Position numbers and translations under genes: made by a program | The notes under the pieces: model-generated | What the model was told of the DNA's origin: nothing | Seen by the model: the letters and a program-made list of their open reading frames with translations, nothing else | Databases searched by the model: none | Source of the DNA: Chlorokybus atmophyticus | Taxonomy: Eukaryota > Streptophyta > Chlorokybophyceae > Chlorokybales > Chlorokybaceae | Length of the DNA: 62,007 nt | Assembly: GCA_009103225.1 (NCBI GenBank) | Contig: RHPI01002368.1 | Span: 758,830-820,836 of the forward strand | Direction of reading: 5' to 3' | Shown here: one piece after another, positions 9,633 to 21,237 of the stretch | Layout: each line of letters opens with the position of its first letter | How positions within the stretch are numbered: the first letter of the stretch is position 1

Positions 9633-12600
9633 TTGTCCGGGGACTCTGGACACATCGCACTACAGACCGGTGCCACCAGCGGCATTGCCGGCAATGTCAG
9701 CCTGCTCGTGGGCAGCTCAGCTACGGCCATGAAACTGTCGGACGGCATGGCAGCGTTGTCCATAGCAGGCACGCACAGCTTCATGGCTACAATGCTGGGC
9801 ACCTCAGTGCAAGGTCTAAGCCTGGCACTCAACTCCACGGCGGACGGAGTGCTTGTTGCATCCGCTGCCGGCGAAGCTATCACATTCGCAAGCGGGGCGG
9901 GCCTCGGCCAGGCCAGCGCTGGCAGCATCCGCGTAACAGCAGGGGAAGCATCTAGCAGTGACGGTAGCATCATGCTCAAGGCTGGCGCTGCCATGCAGGA
10001 GACGCAGTGCAGCAGCAACACATTTGTATGCGCAGGAGAGGAGATTTCCACGCACGTCTACTATGCAGTGCTGGAAGGCTGCGACACGGCCTGCTCGTTT
10101 TATGGTGCATTGCAGCGAGTACGCGGGGCTGCGCACGTCAGCGTTGAGGACAGGGTAGTGGAGGCCGTGCTGCAAGGATGCGAAGCACGATGTGCTAGCG
10201 GGGCACTCACTATCAGCGTCGGAGATGCATCTGCAGCTGCCGTTGGCCTGGCCACACTGCGTGGCGGGAACTCAGTCACAGGCATGGGCGGCCATGCAAT
10301 CATGACCAGCGGCGCTGGCCAAGAAAGCGGTGCTGTGTTTGCGGGTTCAGCTGCAGGTGCAGCAGACGGACGCAGCAATGCTGTGACAATCAGCACGGGC
10401 AGCTCCTACTCAGGAGACACTAGTGTTACTACCATGCAAACAGGCGGGACCGCGGGCGTGCTAAGCCGCATCAGCCTGCAGGTAGGAGCAGACCATGCAG
10501 CAAGCGCAAGCAAGCTCGATGTCACTGCAAGTAGCATGACCTACATGCTAGAAGACGAAGTGGCCCTACATGCGTCACCTCTCGTTACGGCGCTGCGCAC
10601 TGCGTCTGCCTCAAGTGTGGCGGGTATTGAAGACCATAGTGGCGGTATGCCTGTGCAAGTGCATGGCAACGGCACAGTCGCCGTCGTGACAGCGATGGAC
10701 TGCAACATTGGCCTGCACAGCGGTGGGCGCCTTACCCTCGCAACATCTGCACCGAGTGGGCATGTAGGCATCAGCGATGCCTCAGGCAGCGCGCATGTTC
10801 GCATCGGTGGCAATGGCACCATTGACCTTGATGCTAGCGAACACATCAAGCTACGATCTGATGGCAGCTTCTTCGCGACAGCTGATGCAGCAACAGTGTT
10901 GGCAACATCAAAGGCTAGCATCTTCGGTAGTATAGTTGTTGCAGCCAGCACCGGTGACAACGCCTGCTTGCAACTCGCTTCAGACGGTGCCAGCATCAGT
11001 GGTGTCTCCGTAGACATACGTGGCATGCACAGCACGCTGGCAGGAGGCTCAGTTGTCATTCGGGCCGGAGCAGCGCACGCCGACCAGTGCACTACAGAAT
11101 ACAACTGTGGGGGCCTCGCCGTCTCCGACCAGGTGTACCAGGCCGTGTTGGCAGGCTGTGAGAGCAGCTGTTCGTTCTACGGCACAACGCAGCGGCACTG
11201 TGGTGGGCATGTTGTCGATGAAGACGTGTACGCGGCTGTTCTTATCGGGTGCACAGCTTTGTGTGGCGGAGGAACTGTAGCCGTTGTTGGTGGCAACGCT
11301 TTGCATTCCAATGGTGGTACAGCAATGCTGCGGGCTGGCAACTCACAGTCCGGTAATGGCGGTGAGGTGTTGATCGCCAGCGGGGACGGCGACAGCTCGG
11401 GCACGGTCACCATGCAATCTGGCTTAGCCCTGGGGACTAGCAACTCGGGAGATATCATGCTTGCCACTGACCCATCCTGCAGCGGAAATACAGGCAGCAT
11501 TCTGCTACAGACGGGCGGTACCGCTGGCCGTGCTGGCGCATTGGCTGTCTCCATTGGAGGCAGCGATGACGGCAGCCAAGTGGTACTCAACCAAAAACAT
11601 TTAAAGCTGGCTGTTGCCGATGCTATTGTCTTCAGTGCCACCAGCTCGCAGGGTACCCTCGCCAGTCCAAGCATTGCGGGAGTGGTTGGCCTTGCTGATG
11701 CATACGGCCGTGTTCCTGTCAAGGTGCTTGGGGATGGTGCAGTTGTCATTGATGCAAACCATGATGTTAATGTAACAGGCTCCAGCGTGAGATTTGGTGT
11801 TGGTGATGGATTCTCTGTGTGCCTCAATGACACGCACATGTCCATCAACAGCGCAATGGTTACAATCAGTGACGAATTTAATCCTGATGCTGGCATCTGG
11901 CTAGCTACTGGGCAGCTGTGGCTTGCCAGTACAGCTTCTGAGTCTACCATAGTGACTGGCGGCACACAAGTTGTGACAAACACGACAACATCTGGTACCA
12001 TGTCCGGTGACATTGTGGTAGCCACATCATCAGCAACATCCGGAGTCAGTGGTAGCGTGCACATTTTGGGTGGAACTTCTGGCGCAGGAGGTGGTGCCAT
12101 CTCATTGCCAGGTGGAGACGATACGGACAATGCCGCGAGGGCTGCTGCTGGCTCTGTGGCAATCACAGCTGGCAATGGAGGGTGCACTGGCGGTGGTATC
12201 GCAATTGCTGGCGGAGCCTCCAGCTACACGGACAGTTGCAGCAGCCGGTTCAACTGCAGTGGGATGGTCGTTGCACCTGTAGTGTAGCAAGCAGTCCAAG
12301 AGGGCTGTGATGCAGTCTGCTCTTCCTTCTATGGTGCCGCAAATCGCGTATGTGGCAGCCAAGGCTTACTTGTGGACAAGGACACGTACGCGGCGGTGCA
12401 ACATGGCTGTGAATCTGACTGTATGGGTGGAGCTGTCAACTTGGCTGGTGGAGATGCAAGTAGCGGATCTGCTGGAGCAGCCATAGTGCGTGGTGGTATA
12501 TCAGAGTGGGGTGCAGGTGGCGCTGTCGTGCTTGTTAGTGGATCAGGCGGCGATGGAAGCGGTGATGTGTTTGTTGGGTCGGCAGGATCTGCGGGCTCGC

Positions 12601-12752
12601 AAGGCAAGTCGAGGTCTGTCACCAGGGCTACCGCGGCTTCCTGTACAGACGAGTCTGGCAGCATCAGGCTGCAAACAGGCAGCTCTGGTATTGGTAGGAC
12701 TGGTGGCATATCCTTGACGGTTGGTGCCATGGACGCACTTGCCAGTCTTTAG
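9633..12752 (+). CDS. Longest open block of the repeat protein (about 1,040 codons with one internal TAG)
   Basis: This frame is open from 9633 to the TAG at 12285-12287 and continues in the same frame to 12752. It begins mid-unit (SGDSGHIALQTG), so the nominal start is not biological. Three Cys modules are present: the first has ISTHVYYAVLEGCDTACSFY, the second VSDQVYQAVLAGCESSCSFY followed by VVDEDVYAAVLIGCTALC, the third is cut by the TAG at the Tyr of VYQAV and resumes QAVQEGCDAVCSSFYG. Between them lie Gly-rich runs of probable beta-strands (GGTAMLRAGNSQSGNGGEVL, GNTGSILLQTGGTAGRAG) and less repetitive spacers such as VGLADAYGRVPVKVLGDGAV. The even Cys count within modules suggests disulfides and an extracellular location. 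Confidence 0.55.
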
Positions 12753-12774
12753 CTTGGCAATGACAATGTCCATG

Positions 12775-13030
12775 TCCATCCACAAAGAGCAACGCATCCT
12801 AGCAACCAGTATAGGCACAATCATCACTGGCGACATCGTTAATGTGAGCGCCGGTGGCCATCCACAACTCTATGCAACCTACAGCAACACGACACTCAAT
12901 GGACAAGCCGTGAGCATATCAGTGAACCAAGTGCCGCAAGTCATTGCCAACAGCAGCGGGACAACACTGACAGGGCAGACTGTGCGTGTTAGCGTCATGG
13001 GCAATCACAGTTTGCCGCTACATCCAACAG
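12775..13030 (+). repeat. 24-residue tandem repeats within the repeat protein
   Basis: Three to four consecutive units of about 24 residues (72 bp) follow the pattern Q-x-x-A-T/N-S-x-x-T-x-x-x-G-x-x-V-x-V-S-V-x-x-x-P. Examples are QRILATSIGTIITGDIVNVS, QLYATYSNTTLNGQAVSISV and QVIANSSGTTLTGQTVRVSV. The fourth unit (FAATSNSTMRGDTVS) is found only after a frame change, immediately before the palindrome at 13031-13065. Regular spacing of small and beta-branched residues fits one solenoid turn per unit. Confidence 0.55.
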
Positions 13031-13065
13031 CACCATGAGGGGAGACACAGTCTCCCCTCATGGTG
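13031..13065. repeat. Perfect inverted repeat, 16-bp arms, 3-nt loop
   Basis: The left arm 13031-13046 (CACCATGAGGGGAGAC) is the exact reverse complement of 13050-13065, separated by ACA. It lies within the repeat-protein gene at a point where the reading frame changes. Confidence 0.9.
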
Positions 13066-13653
13066 GTGCTCTATTCTTGTTGACAGCACAGCGCGATTGC
13101 GTGGCACACTTTATAAAACTTCCACTGCGGGACCTGCTGTTGACATCAGTGCGGCTGCCAATGGAGACCGCGGAGGATCGGTTGTGGTGTCTGGTGGTAT
13201 GGCAGCTACCGGAGGAGCAGTACGCATACAGGGTGGTGCTGCTTCTGGCGATTGCAGTGACAGCATGTACGCCTGCGGTGATGTCATGGTTCCAGTGGAT
13301 GTGTTCCTTGCAATGGAAGCAAGGTGCGAGGACAGCTGCTCATTCTACGGCGCATCGCATCGCCGTTGTGGGTTCGGCATTGTTGTGGACGAGGACGTCT
13401 ACCAAGCAGTTGCATCTAAAACCTGCACACAAAAGTTCGCTGCAGGGACAGTCAGCATGCTGGGCGGAAACTCAGACACGGCCAGCGGCGGCCATTCCAT
13501 CATCTGCGGTGGCAGCTCTACTTCAGGCGCTGGTGGCTCCGTCATCATTGCCACAGGCCAGGGTGCTGACAGCACTGGCCGTATGTCGATTGGTTCTGCA
13601 GACATCAGCGGCGATGATGCAACCGGGGATGTTATCGTGCGCACTGCCCGCTC

Positions 13654-14583
13654 TTGCAGCGGCTACTCGGGAGCCTGCTGCTGCAGACCGGTGGCACAGC
13701 TGGCACACCTGGTAACATTCAGCTTCTTGTGGGTGCTGATGGGCTTGTGAGCAGCAGCGGCCTGACCATGTCAGACAATGCGTTTACCGTGAAGTTACAA
13801 AGCACGACTGCGTTGATGATAGACCAGAACAGCACTCTGATTGGAGGAATGCAAGATTCTTCCAAAGTCATGCTGCTCGATCCTTCAAGCCACAAGCGGC
13901 TGCAAGTGCTTGACAGCGGCGCCGTGTCTATCAACAGTGCAAGCGCTCAAGCAGTAATTGAAAGTGGTGGCTCTGTGACTGTCGATGCTGCAGCATCAAA
14001 AACACTCTCAATTACTCAGGATGGCAACAATCGCATTGCGATAGCTGCAACTGGCAGCATCAGCTTGACACCAGCCACAGGACAAGCGGCGAATGTGGAA
14101 AGCAGCTCCAGGACCATGATAGTCAATGTCAGTGCAGCTGCTGCTTCCCAAACAACAACACTTGCACTGCAGTCCAATGCAGCAGATGCTTCCCTGACAT
14201 TCACTGATGGCTCTGGTAGTGGTTCAATTGCATACAGCACCGTGAACGATGGCCTCGTAATCACAGGGATGGAGAAATCAACTTGCTCCGTCGTGACTGG
14301 CGCAGTGACTTGTAACACAATGGCTGGCATCATCACCTCCGAAACAATGACTTTGAGTGCAGGAGGCACAGAGGACATAACCTTGACAGATAGCAGGATC
14401 ACAGCGAGCAGTGTTGTTGTCGCAATGGTATCTGCACCATGCACGACTTCATCACCATCGTACGCCTTGCTGGCAGTTGTGTATGTCGGAGTTTCTGCAA
14501 ACGCAGCTGAGTTTGCTGTGAAAAATCATGACTCGCAAGTGTGTACGACAACCTACAAGTTGTCATACTATGTTAAGAACTAG
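13654..14583 (+). CDS. C-terminal block of the repeat protein
   Basis: After a one-base shift this frame resumes the unit (SLLLQTGGTAGTPGNIQLLV) and runs 300 codons to a TAG at 14581-14583. The last 110 residues differ from the repeats: a conserved-looking terminal domain with STCSVVTGAVTCN, GGTEDITLTDSRITASSVVV, a Cys near the middle and DSQVCTTTYKLSYYV at the end. From memory, a domain of this kind (TLTNSRITANSVVI-like) occurs at the C-terminus of repeat proteins in marine protists, bacteria and some large algal viruses. That recollection was not checked. It has no membrane anchor or GPI signal. Confidence 0.5.
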   Translation: MQRLLGSLLLQTGGTAGTPGNIQLLVGADGLVSSSGLTMSDNAFTVKLQSTTALMIDQNSTLIGGMQDSSKVMLLDPSSHKRLQVLDSGAVSINSASAQAVIESGGSVTVDAAASKTLSITQDGNNRIAIAATGSISLTPATGQAANVESSSRTMIVNVSAAAASQTTTLALQSNAADASLTFTDGSGSGSIAYSTVNDGLVITGMEKSTCSVVTGAVTCNTMAGIITSETMTLSAGGTEDITLTDSRITASSVVVAMVSAPCTTSSPSYALLAVVYVGVSANAAEFAVKNHDSQVCTTTYKLSYYVKN

Positions 14584-17500
14584 GTGAGATAGCGTAGCAC
14601 ATTTAACTTGGGTAGGTCAAGTTATATTGTTTTCTACTTATTAGGCTAGGGGTAGTGTTGCTTCTTACAATGCCACCAATATTCTTGTATGCAGTAAACT
14701 CAAATGACTAAATTTAACCCTCTCTTGTGCGGTGCTATGCGAGTGTAGCATGCATCTGTGTCACAAATGATAGGTAAGTATTGGTCATGCTAGGGTGGGA
14801 GAGAGTGCAAGGTTGATCAAACCATATATGTTCATTAGTGTAGGTGTTACCCACCATGCAACAACATAAATTGCTTGCTCGATTATTACTTTCCATGTAT
14901 GCAGGAGTAACAACCATACACCCCACAATTCTCAACAATGTCATGCATGTGTCAATCTAATCACACGTCAACACATCTACTTAATTGCACACAAGGAAGC
15001 AAGGTAAAGACACCATACACTATCAATGATAGTTGGCATCATCACACACTATGCATGACTGTGGTGTTGTATCAACACCCTGGACACACACCGCCAAAGC
15101 ATGGTGCCCTAGCCTTTAGAGCAAGAGCATTGTGTTGTTGTCACCTCCTTGACAAGCGTAAGCAGCTACAACAGCTATATCTCATCGTATTTGTTTATGC
15201 ATTTCAGGCCAAAAACGTTGCAAATAATAAGTGTCATCAAAGCAACTTTGAAGTCTCATTTAAATGTATAATACTGAACGTGTAACACAGCGCATATATG
15301 CTACAAGAATTGTCCAACACTGTAAAGGTGCTGCAAGACAGCGAAGCGTTTACCGCACGCTGATGTTTAAAGTGGCACTTTCAATGACATTAATGCTTGA
15401 CAATTCAACTCGTGTGGCAGGGGGCGCGGGCCTTGTCACAGAGGCTCCGCCGCTGTCACGGGGTATTCCTCTGCGATGATTGGTTGGGTAGACTTGCTTA
15501 TACCGGGGTGAAGAGCATCCACGCGCTGCAGTTGATAAGCAATTACGAATTAGCGCTCATCACTTGCAGAGTTGATCTTGATATATATGATCTTGTTATG
15601 TTGACATCAACATCTGATGCGGCGTTGCAATGAAGGGAGAACAATTTGTTGACATCTGGCCATCATCACAACATGTAAATGACTCGATTTTCTTAGCCGC
15701 AGCTACAACGGTGGCATTTAATCTTATTGTTAATTCGCATATGCTGGAGACTTTTAGAAGTCTTTATGAAATCAAGCATAATCAAATTCAGTATTTAACA
15801 ATGCTTGTTATAAAGTTTGCTGTGTCAACTTAAATGGGATGGGATGGGACGGGTAATCAATTATAAATACATTAACTGAAAGTTGCATTGAAACGTTGAT
15901 TAGATATCCGTTCATGAGTTGTTTTACAGCGTGAAAAATTGACACAATTATCAGTATAGCTCGCTTTTGTTATATCTGCAGACATTGCTATTGAGATCAT
16001 CAGTGACCACTTCTTAATAACAGACGCTTGTGCAGCTTGCCCTTGGTCAAGGGCTTGATATGCTTAAGACCTTATGAGATCTAAGTTTATTAAACTATAT
16101 GGCACGAGTGACTTGCATAAGGCTGCTTGGTTGCAACACCGCAACATGCTGCCGCGTGCAAGGCTGCTATATGGCTTTCGCAAACTGGAACCACACACAT
16201 CTTGGTTGGCAAATCTTACGTGTATGAAAAAGACATTGTATATTCTTACAATATGATGTAAAATACAAGCGTAATCCGCACCTTGATATATGTATGACTT
16301 AATCAAGTCGATAAATAAGATTGTGAAGATAACATTACGCACTATTTTCACCCTCACAAGTTTTTGCATCCGCTTGCCATTGCATTGTTGAAGTTTACAC
16401 CTTGATCTCCACAACATCACTACAAGCTAAGCTAATCTTACTTAGGTTACTTACCTATGTTAGTTACAACAATGGAGTTCATGATCTTAAGCTTGCCTTC
16501 AATTTGTTTACTCTTTCTCAATTGAGACGGATGCAACAACAAATACAACCAGATTAAAACATGCATCAGCACATTGTGGCAGCTTGAGCTACTGACACAT
16601 GTGTTCCACACATATATATGAATTTGACGTTGACGCGTATGTGTCGGCGTCAAAATCATATATGCGTAGACTATCACAACCGTTTTTCGAAATAACATTG
16701 GCATAATATGCAACTTGCATGCTTGCTTTACACGTGTGGGGGGCTTTAGGCATGACAATGGTCAATCATTACCACCCTTACTTTTATGTGCTGCATCTCA
16801 TGTTACAATGCATCGGTTGTTTACAATTTGATGGTGTACATCAACAATGGTAATGGTTTATGATAAGTATTACACAAACAATTGTGATAGTTTTAATGTG
16901 GTGCACAACAGGTCACACTCCTGTTACGTTCGTATTACTCGCAAAACATGCTACACTATGTGTTGAATACATTCATGCACAATATTCTGGTTTGGATACA
17001 AAACATTCATATCTTGAAACAAAGCTACGACTCACTTGTGGTTACGTAACACTGAGAATCCTTCAAGATAATACCCTTGCTGTTCGACATGAAACTTATG
17101 CATATGCGTATAAGAATCTGACATAGCCATTACAAATACATCAACGCGCCGTGTATTGCTGTTTGTATGCAACATTGTGCATTAGAGGTGATGGCTAAGT
17201 TTGATAAACATCAGATTTCAATATGTTTAAGTGCAGTTATGTATACAGGCTTACTGATCAAAAACACACCTTCCCTATCCGCGGTATATATACCTGTGAC
17301 TTGCTTGCGCACGTCAACGTCGATAGTGGTAACATAGAGTACATCCAAGGTTGTGCGCACTTCGCGTAGTCGAAGCATTGTGTTGGGTTGGCAACTGGTA
17401 AGGCAATTGCGCTGCACTATGACACGAGCAAGATGTGTACTATTCCAATGCGAAAATAGTGCATGCATGCTTTAAAGCACTTTCTACTCCTTTGAGGTGC

Positions 17501-17789
17501 ACTTCTAACAGCACACAATGCGATATACAATCTGGGGCCTCTTGGTATTAGATCAACCCGGGTACAACCATTTCATGGTCGCATGCTACAATTACAAGGG
17601 TACCTATGCTATGGAAATGTAACTAGCTACGATGCACGTATAAAGCATAGCTCACAACTGGGCAACTACAAGGACCGATCAGCACAATGAGAGCTTGTGC
17701 TAAGGTGGAAAAATAAGGTGGGATGAAAATCAAGGGTAGCAAAGTGAGTGTAGTGGCATCACCACTGGTTGGTGATTCACCAGCCACTA
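14584..17789. other. Intergenic, no gene recognised
   Basis: More AT-rich than the flanking genes, with only short random open frames on both strands. A short GGGAT-type run (AAATGGGATGGGATGGGACG) occurs at about 15833-15852. No tRNA, rRNA or transposon end was recognised. Confidence 0.4.
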
Positions 17790-20700
17790 TCACGACGACA
17801 TGCCAGCAGCCTGCTGCTCCCTTGCCAATATGCGATGGTATCTCCTGCGTGTTCGGACAACCAGCCAGACTGCGCAGATGGTAGAAGTTGCACACGCGGC
17901 GGATACAATCAAAAAGGTGTCGCCGAAGCACTGGGGCCCAACACATGTATGTTCTGTATCACCACCAGCGTTTGGGCTCAGGGAATGAGTTGCTCCAAAT
18001 GATGCTGCGATGTGTTGTTGAGGGAAAACCAGGAGCATCAATGTCACCACTGCCTTGGGCAAATGCAGCGAGTAAATGTACCCTGCCAGCATGCTTGAGA
18101 ACAGTATTGACCCCACTCCTGCTGATAACCTGCACGCATGGAGATGATGAGGCATGGGAAACAGAGTGAAGGCAATGTCACTTGGAAATGTACATGAACA
18201 CCATCAGGCTTACATGACAGCGGAGGAGATTGCACCAAAGTATGTAAGGCCAAAGAGTTCAGATGCAGTAGGTGCTAGCAAGCCCCAGTGTGCACCAAAC
18301 GCAAAACCCACGCCCACCACACCAGGATAAAGGATAGCCACACCTGTAAAATTCACATACGACGTTGCCATGTCTGTGGGTGTGTGCAGATGGTATAGAA
18401 GAAATACCAGGCACGCACGCACGCACCTCCAAAGGAAAGGAAAAGGTGGGCGCATGACATCATAATGGCGGAGATTGCAAGGAAGGCGGGGCGAGGCGTA
18501 CCGCGCGACTTGACAAAATGCTCCGACACATTACCGGCGACAATGCGGCCAAGGCAGTTGGCAACGGAGAAAGAAGCCACCAGAGGCGCAGGCCGATTGC
18601 CTCCCGCAGCAACCAGTATCTGTACACAACGCACACATGCTTAGACTTGCTGCACAGTTGCGATAAATGGCAAGACTAAGGCTCAGCAAGGGCACACAAA
18701 TACATGCGCACACAAGCGCGCATGAACACGCACGCGCACACACACACATGTAGCAGCTTGCCTGGCCGAGGTTGTTGACCACCATCAAGCCCGCACCAGC
18801 GCCGCATAGCACAATGTAAGATAGCATCCTGCCAAGGGCGTCACAATTGTGTAAACCGCAACACATGTAGTACCGCACGTGCATGCCACTTGACTGTCTG
18901 AAAGTGCTACGGTTGTGTTGCCAGCTTACCAAAAGTTCGCTTTGCGCACGGCAACAAGCAGCGTGTAGTCGCCCTTGTCCTTGCTCGCGTTGGAGCTAGA
19001 TGGAGTTGAGGCTTGCTGCAAGCACAGATGGAGCAGCACCAGAGAGATTAGGGCACGATACCACATAACACAAGCACACGTACTATCCAGCACACAACAA
19101 ACCTGCAAGGGGCCAGGCGATGTTATCAGTACAGATGAGATGGAGGAAGGAGGCAGTAGGGGCGATTGAAGGCCGGCCTCAAGTGTTTTACTGTTTGTTG
19201 TCCCCGCGCTTAATGGCAACGCTGCCCGTACAAACATGTCGCCAGAACCCGATGCAACAAAGATGGGCAGCATCAGCATGACGACGAGGCCTAGCAGAAT
19301 GACGTCGTACGCCTCCTCCGGGATAGGCAACATCTCCTGTATAGTACATGCAATCAGAATCGCACAACAAGCAAACAAAAACACTAGCAAGAATGCGCGC
19401 AGGAACATGCACACCCACACCTACGCATGCACACAGGCAGGAGTGCACACGCGCTCATACGCGCACGCACACCTCAACAATGCTTGGGATGACGCAAATA
19501 CCTGGACAAGGATGGCGCAGAAGATGTAGACTGCGAGGGCAAGGACGATGGTGTTGGCGAGGCGGAGTCGGTGTTTGGTGCCCTCCTCCTCGTCATCTAG
19601 CAACAACCTCCGGACATCATCACCACCCGACTCCTCCTCTCCCTCTTCATCATCATCCTGGTCATCGTCATCCTCGCGCGCGCCACGAACCTTCTCCGGG
19701 ACAAGGTTGACGAACGGGACCAGCAACGACACAACCGCTAAGGGCACCAAGCCCAAAAACAGTATGAAGCTGTTCACGTCGGGTGCAAACAGCGCCCTGT
19801 AGCACTGCGCAGCATGACACAACAAGTCCACAATCAGATCTCACATGAGACTAACCATTGCAAACCTGTACTGTACCTGCGTGAACACGGCTGAGCCCAG
19901 GCCGAGCATCGCCTTGAGCACGCCGACCACCACGCCTCTGTGTCGGGGGAAGTTCTTCAGACACGTGGAGAGTGCGGCGCAGTCAAGCCAACCGGCTCCG
20001 TTGGCGGCGACAGCGAAGGCTATGGCCAGAGCGGAAGGAGAGAGCACTGCCCTCGATGTCATCGCCAACCAGACCTGTTGGAAGGGTTACCTCTATGAGT
20101 GCATGTGTGTGTGTACGTGTGCGCGTGCTCATGCATGTATGTGAATGTGCAATTGCGTTTGTCATCAACCATATATTCATTGCTTGACTACGCAGCTCAT
20201 CAGGTTGTTGTGTTATGGACACCAAGTAGTGGTGTTGTAGCATAATGCCACAACACCACACATAGCAATCAATGATATAAGCGTTACGCGACGTGTGTAT
20301 GCATCTATGGCCCATACTGCATTGTTAAGGAGACAACACGATATCCAACCACTCCAGATTTCTTCCAAGCTCCACCCACTTACCACAAAGTAGCCAGAAC
20401 ACGTTGTGAACATCCCCACAGCAAGCGTCCAACGCGGTCCGTAGGCATCGAAGAAAAGGCCGGTGATGATACCAACGAAACCTCCAACATCTTTCGCTGT
20501 CCCGATGCTGCTTATCTGCGTGGTGACCGTCTTGTGTGTGGCGCGTCATGCTTGTACCAAAGGTGCGGCTGGGCACAACGAGGCAAACACGAAGGCGCAC
20601 GCAATGCTCAACAGCGCGTGTTGCAGAAGTGTGTGGGTGTGCGCACGTGCGCGCGCGTGTGCGTGTGCGCGCGCACATGCACGCACGCAATGTTCGGTAC

Positions 20701-21237
20701 AAATGTTTATAATTTTTATAACATTGTATACTCTTAAGTGTACACAACCCCTGTCTACCTGGTCCTGTGAGAGGCGGAGGAACTGCTTGAGATGCTCGCT
20801 GTACACGCCGAAACAGTACGACGTCCCTGCTACCACCTGTGCCACACCATCAGCACGCTCACCATCACGCACATTGTTCAGCAATGCTGCTGCTGATGGT
20901 ATGGTGTGAAAAGTATCATGGGCAATAATAACCAATGCTGTGTTCAACAACGACAGCACCAACAACGCATTTTTGACGCTGTCAGTCACTACAATGTGCA
21001 CCAACATTGAAGGTACGTTTCCTCACGACAAACGCAACTTACAACAAGCACCACTACCACCACCACCACCACCGCCCTCACCACCAACAATAACTTTTGC
21101 ACCGGCACTAACGCCAACAATCGAAACCACACCCAACACCGCGCACTCACTTGGATCCACATGCAGGCGGCCAGGACGACCCACTTGCTGCACAGCAGCG
21201 TCTGCTGCTGCCGCCCAGCACCCCCTGCGCCGGCCAT
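17790..21237 (-). CDS. Nodulin-like / NFD4-type MFS transporter
   Basis: Eleven exons (21237-21151, 20836-20759, 20515-20384, 20074-19877, 19804-19502, 19336-19103, 19015-18930, 18828-18762, 18619-18427, 18343-18214, 18129-17790) join in phase into about 615 residues. Family blocks appear in order: KWVVLAACMWIQVVAGTSYC, SSIGTAKDVGGFVG, STCLKNFPRHRGVVVGVLKA, VNNLGQ, LGRIVAGNVSEHF, SELFGLTYFGAI and near the end CVGPQCFGDTF ... VVRTRRRY, the usual nodulin-like C-terminal signature. Twelve membrane helices are expected for an MFS protein. The loop between the two halves (exon 5) is very acidic (DDDDQDDDEEGEEES). The start is the ATG that directly precedes KWVVLAA after a short Gly/Gln-rich tail. 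The substrate cannot be read from sequence; plant and fungal relatives have mixed or unproven transport roles. Confidence 0.88.

Larger units (their letters stand above)
8230..14583 (+). pseudogene. Broken gene for a very large Gly/Ser/Thr/Ala-rich repeat protein (predicted beta-solenoid), unknown family
   Basis: About 6.3 kb of one strand encodes one continuous repeat pattern spread over three frames. Units contain GGNSxxGxGGxAxLRGG-like and SGxTGSILLQTGGTAGxAG-like segments, then (V)VGLADAxGRVPVKVLGDGAV-like segments, then a Cys module with VYxAVLxGCxxxCSFYG. Hydrophobic/small alternation with Gly turns suggests stacked beta-strands. Frame breaks match single-base indels where the neighbouring unit shows the expected sequence (near 9385, 9655, 13672), plus one nonsense codon at 12285, so these are lesions or sequencing errors rather than introns. 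The first 600 bp are the most decayed. No start codon or signal peptide is visible, and the N-terminus is probably lost next to the copia element. Function unknown; extracellular adhesin, scale/mastigoneme or virus-derived fibre protein are only possibilities. Confidence 0.6.

Noticed and set aside
9633-13750. Introns as the cause of frame changes in the repeat-protein gene
   Set aside because: At the breaks the expected repeat sequence continues with a single base missing; no GT-AG interval fits.
8206-13934. Long antisense open frames opposite the repeat-protein gene (for example 11177-12187)
   Set aside because: They mirror a GC-rich, Gly/Ser/Ala-repetitive coding strand and resemble no family.
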